In this document: in pieces, positions 11,492-24,713 of the stretch | How positions within the stretch are numbered: position 1 is the stretch's first letter | Layout of the letters: the number at the start of each line of letters is the position of its first letter | DNA from: Ctenosaura bakeri | Lineage: Eukaryota > Chordata > Lepidosauria > Squamata > Iguanidae | Length of the DNA stretch: 64,000 nucleotides | Direction: 5' to 3' | Assembly: GCA_948474755.1 (NCBI GenBank) | Contig: CAOLHI010000020.1 | Location: 310,001-374,000 of the forward strand | Translations under genes and position numbers: made by a program | Notes under the pieces: model-generated | Databases searched by the model: none | Seen by the model: the letters and a program-made list of their open reading frames with translations, nothing else | What the model was told of the DNA's origin: nothing

Positions 11492-11994
11492 TAGTTCTCC
11501 CTCAATATTCATGGTTTCACCTTCAGAAATTTGATTATTTGCAAGTATGCATGCCTCCCACTCCACATTCTCCTCCTCTACTCCCATGCATTTTGCCCCA
11601 GCACAAAGAACTGATGCTAACGCAAAATGGAATGGAAAGGGGGAGGAAGCTCATGTGAGCCTTTTTTCACCCCCTGGAGCTCCCTCTGCCATTCCTATGC
11701 ATTCCCTCCCCCAGCACAGAAAACTCATGCTGAGGCAAAACGGAAAGGAATGGGAGGGAAGGCAAATTCTCAGTGCTGGGCCAAAATGTATAGGAATGGC
11801 AGGGGGAGCTCTCAAGGGAATGGCTTGTCTGAGCCTTCCCCCACCTCTCCATTCCCTTCCCTTTTGCATGGGAATGGAAAGGGGGGAGCCCCAGAAGGGA
11901 ATGGGTGTGGGAGCGGGCAGGGAATAATTCGTGCTTTTTCCATTTTCATGAGAGTTCTGCATCCTGAACCCTCACAACAGTGGAGGGACAACTG
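11492..11994. mobile_element. Tigger/pogo-like non-autonomous DNA transposon, copy C
   Basis: It starts TAGTTCTCCCTCAATATTC (first base changed from the usual C) and ends GTGGAGGGACAACTG. AAATTTGATTATTTGCAAG follows the left end as in copies A, B and D. The interior again carries GGCAAAA-type repeat units, one of them apparently inverted (TCTCAGTGCTGGGCC near 11768). Confidence 0.7.
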
Positions 11995-14020
11995 TGTTGA
12001 ACAAATAAATTCCTTTCACTAAAAAGCCACTTTAGAATAAACACTCAACTCTCTCAGATGTTTCACTGTTTCACCCACAATGATAAGACAATTATCCACG
12101 GGTGTCCTCTGACACTTCTGTGTTACAAACAAACCCCAGCACTCCACAGCAGCATTACACTGGGAATTGGAGGGGAAAAGGAAAGGTGTTATTTCAATAA
12201 ACAAATGATTAGAATAACAATCATCACTGAAATGAAATTCAAAAAGAAAAATTTAGAACTTCCATTCTACACCATTACCAAAAGAAATCTAGTTCTATTT
12301 TTCTCTTCTTTTAATTTCCAGATATGTCGAATCCATATATTACGTTCCTCTTTCAAAGAGGTTTTAAGGGCCTGGCAGAATCTGGCACAATGAGCTCCTT
12401 ATCAGGAACAATCGTTAGTCATCTCAGTACTAGCAATTTAAACAAATGCCCATTTGATTACCCAGCACTAAATAACACACAGTAAAGAAGAGTAAATATA
12501 CTACACCTGCAAAAAATGATTTACAAGACCCAATGAAAGACAAATTATCTCAACAAGAATAAATTATTCAAGTCAGAGACTGGAAAGAAACGTGTAGATA
12601 TAGTTCCTACAATGTGCTCAGTTCTCAGTAAAACTGAAAAAAAAATGTTTATTTGCACTAGTTATACTGTTCTACATGCACTTATCAGCATAAAAGAACT
12701 AATTTACATTCTAATTATCCCATCTCCTGTTTAGTAACAATAAACCAAGATCTAAATCAAATACAACACTGAGGCACAACATAAGAGCTTGCTTTCATTT
12801 GCTTCATCACTGCAAGCCTAGAACTACCCAAAAACTGGTTCCAGAAGGTTTCCCAGTGCCCTGAAGCAGGTTTTTGGTTGATGAGGAGCTGCAGTGGGAA
12901 AGAGATGGCCCACTCCTCCTATACTGGATTCTTCAGTTACATAAATGTTGAGTACAACCCCCAATAATAACAATAACAACAACATTAGTAAAGACCCAAT
13001 TTTGCAAGTGTTTACAACAGGAAAACCAGGAACAATAAGAATCTTGTTTTTTGGCACCAGGGATCAGTCAGTTGCTTTGCTTCAGGCTCTTGCAGGACAC
13101 TAAAAGAACATTTTGCAAGGGAAGGGAAAGTACAATGCATTTCCAAATGTCACATGGAAATGAATGTTTCTGCAATAGATTTATTATTTGAAATAACAAC
13201 AAATAGTAATCAAAGTCAGCCTTGATCTATTTCAGGAAAATTTTGCTGTAAACATTTCATCTGACAGACAAATTAATATCAGAAGTCATAGGGTGTTACA
13301 TATCCTCCCATATCAGTTTAATAAATCCATGACAATATACTACTCTCCAAATGTCACTAAACTCCACAAAAATCTGTACAAGCCATTAGACAGTAAGGCT
13401 CTGAAACTGAGAAAGGAAGAAGAAAGTTTGATTCACTTTCTGTTGCAAGCACATGAGACTGAGATCAGCTGTCCTTCCACTGGACAGTGACTTATGCATG
13501 TTGTCATATGCATTGTTCTTAAGAGTAACTTTCCAGGCTCTGAACTTATGATTCTGCCTCACTTGCAAGGCAAATTGTCTTACTCTCTTCAACGGAGCTT
13601 ATTCCTCAGAAGCAAGAGAATCCTTTTTAAAATACTTTTTTCTTTCTCACACCCCTTTAGCTTTCCATTTGTTATTACATGCCACCTTGCTCAAATGGAT
13701 TTAAACCTCTTCTCCACACCCCCACATCAATTCTCATCTGCCTTGCAGGATTTCCCAGCTCTGAATTTCACTGTGACTGCTAGAATTCCCTCTATAGCTC
13801 ATATTCACCTGCCATCATAAAACCAATATTTCCTCCTTTCAGATCTGTCAAAGATTGAGAGTTTGGCCAGTCATAAGGTGTGACTGAGCAAACAACTCTT
13901 TATTAAACAATATCCAATAATAAGCAAATTTTGCAGAGCTTGTGGTTAGAAGTTAGCATTCTTTGCACTTTGAGTGTCATAGTTCTCCCTAAATATAACT
14001 CCAGTTCTTGCTTAACATAG
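11995..14020. other. No gene recognised
   Basis: AT-rich sequence with no clear repeat or exon. Open frames of up to 111 codons (12058-12393, 13494-13820) lack recognisable features. Confidence 0.4.
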
Positions 14021-14220
14021 GGTCTTTCCACACTACACTGTTACAGTGTTATTATTCCACTTCCAACATCCTGTGGAATCCTGGGGTTTGCAATTTAGGG
14101 AAGGGCATTTAAAATTCTCAGCCAGAGAGCTCTTTGGCCTCAGTAAATGACAAACCCCAGAATTCCACAGAATGTTGAAAGTGGAATAATAGCACTATAT
14201 CAGAGTAGGATGAAAAGGCA
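14021..14220. mobile_element. Palindromic 3-bp-TSD element, copy 2 (diverged, long-loop variant)
   Basis: It starts GGTCTTTCCACACTACACTG and ends in a degraded GAAAAGGCA. The loop contains CAGCCAGAGAGCTCTTTGGCC as in copies 1 and 7. The arms retain TGGAATCCTGGGGTTTG against CAAACCCCAGAATTCCA. Confidence 0.75.
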
Positions 14221-14233
14221 CTTACTCTCTACC

Positions 14234-14593
14234 CAGGGATGAAGCTACTGGATGGGGGAGGGGGCGAGAGTATTGCTACCCCAAAATAAAAATCCCTCAT
14301 TAAATCTACCTTTAATCCCCAAATTTCTAGCACTGCACCAACTTAAAACCTCAGCTGAGCATTTAGAAATAAGTTTAGGCAAGTGAGAGGGCAAAATGAG
14401 GCCATGAATCTGCCCCCCTACCAAATTTTCTTTCAGTCCACAAATTACAATCATTACAGAGAGCAAGACACCTGTTACATCAAGAACTCTTCACATTTGC
14501 AGTGTTTACCTCTTGGTGACTTTGTATTTGGATGCCTAAACTTATTTCTAGTACCTTCTCTCAAGGGCAGGTGTAATGATTTCTAGACCCCTG
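14234..14593. mobile_element. hAT-like non-autonomous element (CAGGGGTGTAGC-type family), copy 1
   Basis: Ends CAGGGATGAAGCTACTGG and, inverted, CAGGGGTCTAGAAATC are hAT-like. The interior shares segments with 44460-44736 and 50175-50526: CCCCAAATTTCTAGCACTG, and GAGCATTTAGAAAT followed by AGTTTAGG. The 8-bp flanks are too diverged to prove a duplication. Confidence 0.5.
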
Positions 14594-15246
14594 TCCTTCA
14601 GGCTAGATCAGAAATAAAGCTTGCATTCTATATAAAATCTTCCCCTACTGGCCAGCTGCTGTAACTGCAGGCATCTCCAAAAGTGCAACAGGGGCAGCCT
14701 TTAACAGGTCACTTCCAAGATCTGTCTGGGATTCAGCCCTGCTTTCTGCTAGAACTCGGCAGTATTTATTCCCTGTCAGTGATTATATTAACAATGCTTG
14801 AAAAACTGGCTCACTGCACAAAAGCTTTTTTAAAGTTTTTACTTTGTTTTGTTTTTATTCACTGCTGCTACTTTATTTTCTATCTGATTTAGTTTTGTTC
14901 TCTTGATCTTTCTCTATAATTGTAGGCTGCTCCTGCTATTCCAGAAAAAAAGCAGAAGGCTGAAAATTAATACTGCTCTGACACTGCAGCATTTTTGTCC
15001 CATGCCTTACTCCATAGCCCTCAATATCATCTGAAAAATCTTTCTGGAACAGTTTTGGTTCTTCAGATATTTTGGATACAACTCCCAAAGGCCCAGACAG
15101 CTTGGCAAATAGGTAGGAACTCTGGGACCTGATGTCTAAAACATCTGTAGGGCCAACATTTGGCAACCACTTCTCTAGAGTGTTTTCATAGTCCTAGAGC
15201 CAGTTGCAGGGAGGAACAACTACTCCCATCTCTATATGGCTGATGA
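14594..15246. other. No gene; possible old hAT-like fragment near 15048-15185
   Basis: 15048-15185 contains TTGGATACAACTCCCAAAGG and CATCTGTAGGGCCAACA, which recall the short hAT-like repeats common in squamates. No ends could be defined. The rest shows nothing recognisable. Confidence 0.35.
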
Positions 15247-15660
15247 ATAATCAAATAACAGAATCATACAGAAAACCACAGGGGCCATCCAGTCCAACCC
15301 CCTGCCATACAGGAACATACAATCAAACCATTCCTGACAGATGGCCATCCAGCCTCTGCTTAAAAACCTTAAAAAGGAGACTGTGCTACACTCTGAGGCA
15401 AGGTATTCCACTGCCAAAACCACTCTGTCAGGAAGTTCTTCCTAACATTTAGTCACAATCACTTTTCCTGTCGTTTGCAGCCATTGCTCTGTGTACTAGT
15501 TTTGGAAGCAGCAGAAAACAAACTTGTCCCATCTTCCAAATTATATCCGATCAAATATTTAAACATGGGTATCAGGTCACCTCTTAACCTTCTCTCTTCA
15601 AGGCCAAACATACCCAGCTTCCTAAGCTGCTCCTCCTACGACAGGGTTAAAACTTATTAA
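15247..15660 (-). mobile_element. CR1 LINE 3' end fragment, minus strand
   Basis: Read on the minus strand it matches the CR1 ORF2 C-terminus and 3' end, parallel to the better-preserved copy at 27744-28172. Shared plus-strand landmarks are GGGGCCATCCAGTCCAACCC, CAGGAAGTTCTTCCTAA and ATATTTAAACATGG. The reading frame is broken by several indels and stops, so it is an old fragment. Confidence 0.8.
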
Positions 15661-15934
15661 CTTATTTCTTTTTTTAAAAAGACAGTGGCCTAAATTCTAT
15701 TGTTTTTCTCATCTAAAGCAGGGCCTCTGAATCAATTTACTTGTCTGTCAACCTACCACTCAACAACAACTAAGTCAGTGGGTTTACTCAAGCTGGGACT
15801 AAGAAATCAGTTTAGTCAAATATTTTATAGCGTGCAATCACTTTGTGTGTGTTTTTCAATCAGCAAAAGTATAAAATCTGTGAATCATTAAAGTATTCTG
15901 TTGTTCTCCTAAAAATTAAAAAAAAATTGAACAG

Positions 15935-16424
15935 TACATGATTATATTTATTGATATCCTTCCTTTCCCCTAGTCTGGGATTCAAGGTTACTTACAAAGG
16001 GTAAAACTGATATAGCTAAAAAAAATCCCAATCATACAGAAGTTCAACCTAACAAAATTAGATCAGTTAAAAGCATGGCTATTAAAAAGAAAATAACAAA
16101 TAAACGGTACAGCATATTGCCAAAGGTGCTGTTCTCCTAAGCAATCAGCCCTTAAAAGCCTGCAAAACAAAAAGGCTTTTACCTGCCTATGGAGGAACAG
16201 TAAGGACAGAGTCAGTCTGGTCTCTCTAGGAAGGAAGTTCCAGAGTCTGGGAGCAGCCACTAAAAAGACCCTTTCCCATGTTCCCATCAGATTTAATGGG
16301 TTATAATGTTTTTGGACTTTTGTATTACAGATTGTTTTAGCCATTTTGTTTTAACATACAGTGTAAGCCACTTTGGGTCCAAAATGAGAGAAAAACAGGA
16401 TATTTATCAAATAAATAAATAAAT
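15935..16424. mobile_element. Possible LINE 3' remnants ending in an AAATA tail
   Basis: 16199-16290 (GGAAGTTCCAGAGTCTGGGAGC, then CCCTTTCCCATG) and the terminal segment GTAAGCCACTTTGGGTCC ... (AAATA)n at 16406-16424 resemble 3' portions of L2-type LINEs in reptiles. The pieces may be two fragments in opposite orientation. Recognition is by eye only. Confidence 0.35.
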
Positions 16425-16756
16425 GCACAACCATATGTACTATTGTTGATGGTTTCTTCTGTTTTTATTGGTTTCTACCTGCTTCTAATAAAAGTGGCAA
16501 AAAAGAGGTTCCTTATATTTCAGAACCTTGTAGCTCCATTTGTAACCAAGGGGAAAAAAGAAAGATTAAAAGGGGATTCAGTTTGTAACTATTGTTTTAC
16601 TGAGCTGTATTTTACTATGCTAAACATAACTTTATACAAAAGAACATTTTATAATTGTACCCTATTACGCATGTAATACATTTTATGTTCTCAAGGTAAT
16701 AAGGTAATTTTCAGTCGGCAAGCAATGCTAAATGTCTTTTTTTCTCCAATTCTTCT

Positions 16757-16985
16757 GAAAATTTCCTTTTTTCCCAAAAAACAGGGTGGGAAAAGTTTCC
16801 CCATGGCTTTAACATCTCTAGAAAGTTTATATCATCTCTGAACATATTATTTAATTACATTTCAGTCTACATGTGATAATACTTAAAAAGAGGGGGCACT
16901 TTTTTTTTTACTTAAAACAGGGGGAAATTTTCCCCATGACTTCAAAATTTCAAAAAAAAATTACATCATTTCTGAACCTATGATC
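16757..16985. repeat. Diverged tandem duplication
   Basis: Two units share ACAGGG..GGGAAA..TTTCCCCATG.CTT followed about 40 bases later by ATCATCTCTGAACATAT (16830) or ATCATTTCTGAACCTAT (16965). Spacing is about 135 bp. Function unknown. Confidence 0.5.
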
Positions 16986-17740
16986 CAGCAATATTAACAT
17001 AATATAAACCTAAATCCAATTCTTAGGTCTAACTAGAGCAAGCTGTCTGAATCAATACTACTTACATAAGTCTTGTTTTTTCCAAGAATAGATTGATTCA
17101 ATGGATCTACTCTAGGTGGGACTAGCAATTGGATTCAGATCACTGTATTCTATCTATATAAAAAAGAAGCAGTTATAAAAACCAACAGCAAAAATAAACA
17201 TATGTGCTGGAGACGAAGACCTAAATTCAATTATTATTCCCAAGTAAAGTAAACCCACTGAATAAAAGGAACATGGTAAGTCCTTATGTAAGTACCATTA
17301 ATTTAGTGCATCTGCTTTAGTTGAGACTAAACGTTGATTTAATCCAGATCGTATATCTTCAACAATTAATATCAAAAGGAAATACAGTGCAATAACACAA
17401 AACATAAATGTTATGTCCAAAGTACAATTCGATAAGAAGTCATCAAGAACACAACAAACTGGCCACAGCTATGTGCTTTAAAATGGGCTTGTGGAAAGAT
17501 CTAATGGCTGTCACAAAAGCAGGTAAATTTAATTCTCTGTTACATGTCTGCATCTTCAATGAGCACTATTATATCAGACTGGAAGAATATTCTACTGGCA
17601 CCAGACTTATGTCAAAGGCATACTAGGAATTTATAGTTAACATGAACGACGAAAACAGCGGGAATGGGAGTATCATGCATACGTTCAGCTCTATGCATAA
17701 CAGAAAACCACACGTAAATAAAATGAACTGCAACAGAATT
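16986..17740. other. No gene recognised
   Basis: AT-rich sequence with no identifiable repeat, exon or RNA gene. Confidence 0.4.
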
Positions 17741-17851
17741 GCAGGTTAGGGAAGGGCTTCAAAGGCCCCTCCCTAAGCTGCAAACCCCAGGATTCCACAG
17801 GATGTTGAAAATGGAATAATAGTACTATAACAATCTAGTGTGGAAACGGCT
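17741..17851. mobile_element. Palindromic 3-bp-TSD element, copy 3 (right half only)
   Basis: CCTAAGCTGCAAACCCCAGG, then GATGTTGAAAATGGAATAAT and TCTAGTGTGGAAACGGCT, match the right arm and end. The left arm is missing. Confidence 0.75.
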
Positions 17852-19226
17852 GAAGTCAGTGTCCATCCAATGGCAGGGAAGAAAAGAGAATATGGAATGG
17901 AAACTCTTTGTTTAAAAAAAAATGGGGAGACAGAAGAGAGAAACACTTGGGAAAACAGTAGATAAAATAAAGCTGGATGAAAAGGTAACAATACCAAGAA
18001 AATATCTACCGTTAGGCAGACCTAAAAATGAACTACAAAACCATTAATAATTTCAGTTGTAAGAGAAGCATAATAAGAACATATAGCCATACGTCTCACA
18101 GCAAGGACAACTAACTGGCACATTATGGAACAGGTTTGACCTCTGCAGTAACTTTATCAGGTCCACACCTGAATCAATGTACAGTAAAATGTTTACCTAG
18201 TTTTATTTCTATAGAAAGGAGGGAAATCATGTTGTGAGAAATTATTCCACATATTTTATTCAACCAGACCATTTAAATAAACAACATCTGGGCTCTCTGT
18301 ATAAGTTGTGTCTGATCATTTTCAGCTGCTAACTATAACAAAATCCAAAATTCACAAAAAAGCAGTATCTTTATTGGCAACCAAAATGCACAAAATACAT
18401 CGTGCAAGCTTTTGAACCTTCACTGGCTTCTTCATTAGGCAAAGATGTTAAAAATCATACAGGAGAAGAAAGATGCTAAGTGTTGGAGTCACATGCCCAC
18501 ATTTTGTGTTAGATGTTCTTCTGTTGTCACGTTAAGATGGTCTAGAGGTATCTCAGTGCAGGCAGAGACCACTTCCCTTCTTGGCAATGTGGAAATCAGG
18601 GACAAAGGGCAGTAAAAAAAAAAAAAAAGAGGAGTAATAAAATTTCAGCTCCATGTTTTCTATTGCAAGGATTTCACATAAACAAGAACTTCAATGTAAA
18701 CGAGAATTCCAAAAATCAAATAGTTAAACCAATAAAACAATATAAAATCTAAACAGTAATAAACTGAGACACATAAAAATTACTTCAGCCAGCTTTAAAA
18801 CACACACACACACACCATGCTTGGACAAATAAAATTAACCTGGCACCAAAAAGAGCACAATATTGGCTCCAGACAGACCTTCCAAAGGAGGGTATTCAAA
18901 AACTAGGCACCAAATATTTATCAGACTGTTATATCCTGCTTTTACAAAAGGCCTCAGTGACCTCCCATTTAGAAGAACAGGCATGCATTTGCTCATGTTC
19001 TTTAGGGCTGTTGCATCAGATTCTCTCATTTATTACAAGACTGCTCTGGGAAGATTGCAAGCTGCATCCATCACTGTACTTCTCCTCAGACCACTCTTCC
19101 CTCCTTGCTGTATCATTCACCCCAGCAGCTAAAAAAAAAATTGATCTGGAAAACTAGGGAAACCTTCTGAAGGACAGATGATACTGAAAATCTCAAAGCT
19201 TGTACAAACATCATATTGGATTTTGA
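17852..19226. other. No gene recognised; short (CA)n at 18802-18816
   Basis: AT-rich sequence with an A-run near 18615-18628 and a short CA run. Open frames at 18835-19157 overlap on both strands and show no recognisable protein features. Confidence 0.4.
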
Positions 19227-19231
19227 CCAGT

Positions 19232-19749
19232 TGTGATGCCCTATCTTGGAGACCCTGGCTGGGAGGAGAAGGATTTTGAATCCAAGGCAGAAGTTTTCCC
19301 AGAAGCTTGCTCAGGAGAAGATAACATACAACAGCAGGGGCCTGAGCAAAGGGAACAAATATCAGAGGGCAAGACAACACAGACACTTACTGTGCAAGAG
19401 GGACGACGTCAGAAATAGAGGCTGCGCCACTCTGCACGTTTAAGTAACAAGTGAGCCCTAATGAAGGAACACCTATGGCAATAGCATGAGTAAGATAAAA
19501 GGCTTTCAGCTGGCCCTTTCCTTCCACAGTCAGCAACTGATCTTTCTGGTTGTTAAAACCCTGTGCTCTCTTGTATCTGCACCACCTTGAACCTCTCTGC
19601 CTGTTTGACTACAACTTGGATTTGCCCTTTGGATTTGTTTGCTCTGGGACCTGAATTCTGTTTGGACATTTCCTCGCTCTTGCCTCGTGAGTAAACCCTG
19701 CTCTGGTGCCACTTGTTGATAAATTGTCTGCTCTGCCCTGGACATGACA
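19232..19749 (+). mobile_element. Solo LTR with 5-bp target duplication
   Basis: The 518-bp unit begins TGTGATG and ends CATGACA (imperfect inverted TG..CA ends). It is bracketed by CCAGT at 19227-19231 and at 19750-19754. A TATA-like GATAAAAGGC lies near 19495, consistent with an LTR promoter in plus orientation. No internal retroelement sequence is next to it, so it is best explained by recombination between two LTRs. Whether it is Gypsy-like or an endogenous retrovirus LTR cannot be decided here. Confidence 0.75.
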
Positions 19750-19754
19750 CCAGT

Positions 19755-21500
19755 GGCTGCACTTGTATAAAGCTTGGTGACAGAAGCATCATCATTGTCA
19801 TCATCGTTAAAAACAGTAATTTAATAATAGGGCTCAAGCTCCTCCCATTTCACTCTCCCCCTCCAGCACGGCTGTGGGGAGAACATCAATCAGAGAGAGG
19901 GGGGGAATATAAAATATGGAAAATATAGAAATGTGAATGCAAAAGAAATATGGTTATTTTATGCTTTAGGAAAATTTCATTTTTTGTGCGTTATACTTTG
20001 AATATTATGGCAATATTTGTTTTCACTATATAAAAATTGATTTAAAAATCCTTAAAATGTTTATTAACTGCAGTTTAACCTAATGTCCAAACCATAAACT
20101 GTGATTATAGAATCATAGAGTCTACACGGATGAATCCATAAAACAGCTTAATCCAGATGAAGGCATAACTACTCTGAAGGGGGCCTACCAATGTGATTCT
20201 GCTCCCCCTCTACCTTGTGATCACTCATTCTGAATATCTGCATAAAAGAGGTATGTAAAAAGGATGACTCTTCTCACTCATCTTTGTTGCAAAACATTTA
20301 TATCCCTCTTTTCTGCCACAAATCACACAAATCAGCTTACAGGTGACACTGAAAACATATGAGCATTCCTTTTATATTTCTCAGATCAACAGTCCATAAA
20401 ATTGCCTGGAACAATCCTGCAAGAATTGTCATCATCTCTCTAAAACAAACATGCTACATTTCACTCCACTCTGACTCTTAACTTGAGATTTCTCTCTCTC
20501 TCTCAGGGAATGAGGTAATGCAACACAAAAGTATCCAGCATCAAAATTTTATTGCACAACTGTGGCTAAAACTACACATGTACACACACTTTATGCAGAA
20601 GAATACATTAAAACAGAAAAGATTCTAGGTCAGGAGAGGAAAATTTGTAGCCAACAAGTAGCCAACTGCCATCCCACACCACTGGCCACAGTGGTTAGGG
20701 AATCTAGGATTTGTAATTAGGTAACGTGTGGAGGGGTACACATTCCTCAGATGTGCTGTAAGTCAGCCATAGCATCTCATGCAAAACTGACACAGTGGAT
20801 TAGATCCAATGATGCTCGTCCACCAGCAGAGCACACACTATTGGCAGAATTAATTCCCCCTCACTATGTATTTCCAAAATCAGCACTGGAGGATTGGGAG
20901 ATTGTCAAAAGCAGATTTGGGTGGCCAGAAGGGATTCAGAAGAGAGAAAAGTTGTGTTGTCTGGTCCTGTGATGCTGGATATAGTCCAATATCTTCAATC
21001 AGGTCATACTGACTGCTGTCATTCCTATAAAGTGAAAGTGTAGGAAGTTTCACTTTGACTTGAAAATATTTGTTTTTCCAAACATATCCTGCCATTCACA
21101 CAGTTTTAAAATTTTCCATTCTCCCCTTGTGGAACAACATGATCTGGATGACATAAACTATTTAATTAGAAATGTTGGATTGGGAAAGCCTGGCCTCATC
21201 GAAGAGACTAGAATATGTGGTGTATTATTTATACTACTTACATCCTGATTTCTCCAAAAAGAGGAGTCAAGGTAACTCATCTTAATGTTGAAGAAAAAGT
21301 GCAGTTAACACATGAAGCAAAATCAAAACTTAAGTTAAAATAAAATAAAGATACAATAGTATTCCTTGAACTCTCTTGCTTTGTTTTTCAGTTGGTTTGT
21401 TTAAAAACATATATGTTTCTTAATCTGTTACCAAGCAATGGAAAGGCATCTTCCTTCAAAGTGTGGGATAGCGAATGTAATTCAACCCAGAGCTTGGAAA
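19755..21500. other. No gene recognised
   Basis: AT-rich sequence with a (TC)n stretch near 20491-20506. GAATCATAGAG near 20109 recalls the CR1 3' terminus, but the match is too short to call. Confidence 0.4.
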
Positions 21501-21504
21501 AGTT

Positions 21505-21660
21505 ACTTCTTTGGACTACAATCCCTAGAATCCCCCAAACTGAAAGAGCCATGCCCACGTTGGCTGGAGAATTCTGGAAGTTACTGTCTAAAAGGTTTTC
21601 AAGCTTGGATTGAAGCTCCTAGAGTACCACCCTCCACATCCTTCAGTCAGGGATGGTAAC
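21505..21660. mobile_element. Possible short hAT-like repeat
   Basis: GACTACAATCCCTAGAATCC near 21515 and GGAGAATTCTGGAAGTTACT near 21566 form the imperfect inverted core typical of small squamate hAT-derived repeats. Ends and flanking duplications are not definable. Confidence 0.35.
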
Positions 21661-23707
21661 CTTGCTTTCTGATGCCTCTGCATCAAGGAATTCTAGTAGT
21701 GTATGCCCATGCCTTTCCCTGTAATACTGCTGTACAGTTTACTTACATAAGAATATTTGCATACTGCTTTTTGTATTTAGAATAAAAATCATGATGTTCA
21801 GAATTATAAAAGTAAACCAAATCCAATAAAATAAAAACAATGGTCAAACAGATTTTCATTTTAGTCATTAGAGTTTACTGGCAAGATCAGCAAATGGGAA
21901 AATACTGGACCAAACAAATGAGTCTTTATCTACCACAAGGAAAATCTCCAATAGGACTCTACATGAACTTCATGTAGAAATCACATCCATGTGGTGAGTG
22001 CCACAACAGAGAAATCCCTTCGCCAACAGGAGCCTAAGGATCAGGTAGTCTGTTGAGAAGAAAGTGGACCCTCGGATAAACTGATCCTCAGCTAACCCAG
22101 AATGATACACATTTCATTTCCATAACCTCCACTACATGTACAAACCAGGGGGGAAATATGGATATTTGAAAAAGGGATTTCCTCTGTCTTTGGATATGGA
22201 AATCACAAAATAAACATACTTTAATATTTCAAATGCTTTAGAACAGGTAAGACCAAAGAAGAATCTTTACTCAAATAACCCTAAATTCACAACGAAGTAA
22301 GTGGGAAGGATGCACACAAGCCAAAGCCAGCTCCTCCATCTCATCCTTTCAGGATGAATAGAGAAGACGAGCTCTGAACCAAGGCTGTATAAAATATCTC
22401 TCTGAATAACTCTTTTTTAAGATAAAAGAAAGTCCAAAAAGACACAAGAAAAACCAAAAAACCACCTGTGCAAGTACAAGGCACTTTTGTTTAGATGAGG
22501 GTTACACTTTAAAGAAAAAAGCAATCACCACTCTGCCTTGCGGAAACTGAAATCCACTTTTATTTCCCTGGATCCAGGTCTATGACACCTCTGGAAATAT
22601 ATTTTCTCTTTAAGTATTTAGAGATGGTATCCATAGTTTACATGAGTTTTGAACAATATGTCCATTTCTGATGTCAGTAATATTAGACAAACTTGAAGAA
22701 CAGAACTGAGCTGAATTGTGTGAAGTACACCAACCAACAGAGGGAGTACAAAAGATTAAATTATACCAATTTATTTAAACACATTACAGAAAAGTATTCT
22801 GAAATCAACAAAATGTTAATGCATCATAAAATTATGAAAGCATAATGAGCATTTTAAGAAAAATGTCTTTTTGTACAAATGGATAGACCACTAAATACTG
22901 TTTATTTTTCAGCACTAAAATTACTGGCACAGAGGAATTTACTATTTAACAGAAACCCTAGACATTTTTGTACAAAGACAAAGATGCCTAGTAAATTATG
23001 CATAAGCATCTTGCAGCCTGATCCTATATGTGCTTTTCAGAGACTACAAATTCAGTGGGACGTGCACTTAAGTATGCCTAACTACAACAAGTAAATTAAC
23101 ACCAGTAAATTAAGAATTCCAACATCTCAATAGGACTTTGTGCAAATAATGGTAGTTTTTGTTTTCATCTTATTAACATGAGTAAGCATTTTTTTAAAAA
23201 TTTGGCAATCATTTATCCATACAAATAAATATCATATGTACTATTTTGTATAGTACAGAAAATGGTGTCCTTTAATTCAGATTAGCTGTACAAAATCAAA
23301 ATACTGTACTAGAATGCTTTGTAGTCTTTCACCATTTATATTGATGCCTTTTTTTCCTGAAAAGCAGAACAATGACTTAGGACACTTCATACCTCTTTCT
23401 TCCTACTGCTGTCCCCTGGAACATGGCAGACTCCAAGTGGGATGAGAAAAAACACACATCTTGCTCCATTAAACTGGACTGAAGCTTCCCTTTTTTGCTT
23501 CCCTTTCCTCTTTATATATTAGAAAAGTACTTACTAACCACTGCAGTCAAACACCCATAATCATTTCCAATCCTAATCATATCCACTGGAATCTATGGTG
23601 GTAGAGCAGCAACAGGGCTTGCTCTGGTCAACAGTTTAAGAACAACACCATGAAATACTGAAACTACATAGCAAGAAGGGTAGGACAGCCTTCTCAAATA
23701 CTCAAAA
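21661..23707. other. No gene recognised
   Basis: AT-rich sequence with no identifiable exons, RNA genes or repeats. Confidence 0.4.
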
Positions 23708-23876
23708 TTAGTGCTCCGTAAGCTGTCTGATGTGGTGGATCAGCAGATTTCTCCCAGTGTGGCAGGACCAGTACCATCATTATGCCCACGTGCCAGAAGA
23801 TCTCAAGGGAGCAGTTGCAGATGTTTCAAGGAATGGTGTCAGTCTATGGACCAGCATTTTGAGTAGCACTGTTCTA
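23708..23876. mobile_element. hAT-like repeat (ends ..TTGAGTAGCACTG)
   Basis: The right part CAGTCTATGGACCAGCATTT and TTGAGTAGCACTGTTC matches the right end of the copy at 28494-28632, with a weaker left end near AGTGCTCCGTAAGCTG. This belongs to a CAGTGNTTCTCAA-type hAT group; the label is from memory of that type of end. Confidence 0.4.
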
Positions 23877-24713
23877 GAATGAATTTAATATTGACTCTCC
23901 TGCTTACATTGGTACAACTAAAATGCCTAAGACCCATTAATCATCACTAACTTACATCTCATTGATTCCAACAGATTTGCCCTTGGTAGAACTAACACTG
24001 GATTTGAACTTCTAAAATAATGATTGAAATAAATGAATCTCTCTCCACTGTATATATGCACAAATGTCAACATTATTTAAAGCAAGAAAATTATTAAATC
24101 ATATGCAGAAAGTTAAATTACATTTCCTAATGCCCAGAAAAAATGCCAATGCAGATTTTACAACATTCTTTGAAATCAGAAGCATGATTCATCATCTTCC
24201 CAGTTAATCACAGATTGACAATAATCCAGTTCCTGAGATTTCCAGAAATGTTTCAAGAAGTAGTGGCTAGACACCAAACTGAGCCCAGATTGTTTTAGCA
24301 ACACTTAAAGGAACATGAGCCAATCACATTGAAATGTTTATGGAATGGGCTTAAAATCTTTCAATTTCATTCTAACACAGCCAAATTTACCTTAAAACTG
24401 AACATGTTTTCATGGATGATAAAGCTATCAAGGGCTACTAGTTATAATGGCTTTCTGTTACCTTCATAACAGAAATAGCTTCTGAGTTTTTGTAGGAAGT
24501 GACAGGAGCTCCCTATCGCACTTGTGACCCACCTGAGAGCTTCCCACAGACAACTAGTTAGCTACTGAGGGGACAAAACAGTGAACCAGATCAAGCTTGC
24601 ACCTGAGCCAGCATGACATGGCCCATGTTGTTGTGTCATCCAAGCTTTAACAGAGAGAAGTAACCTGCAGCAGATGAACAGACAAGAGATTCACACAGCA
24701 AAGTTTGCTTAAA

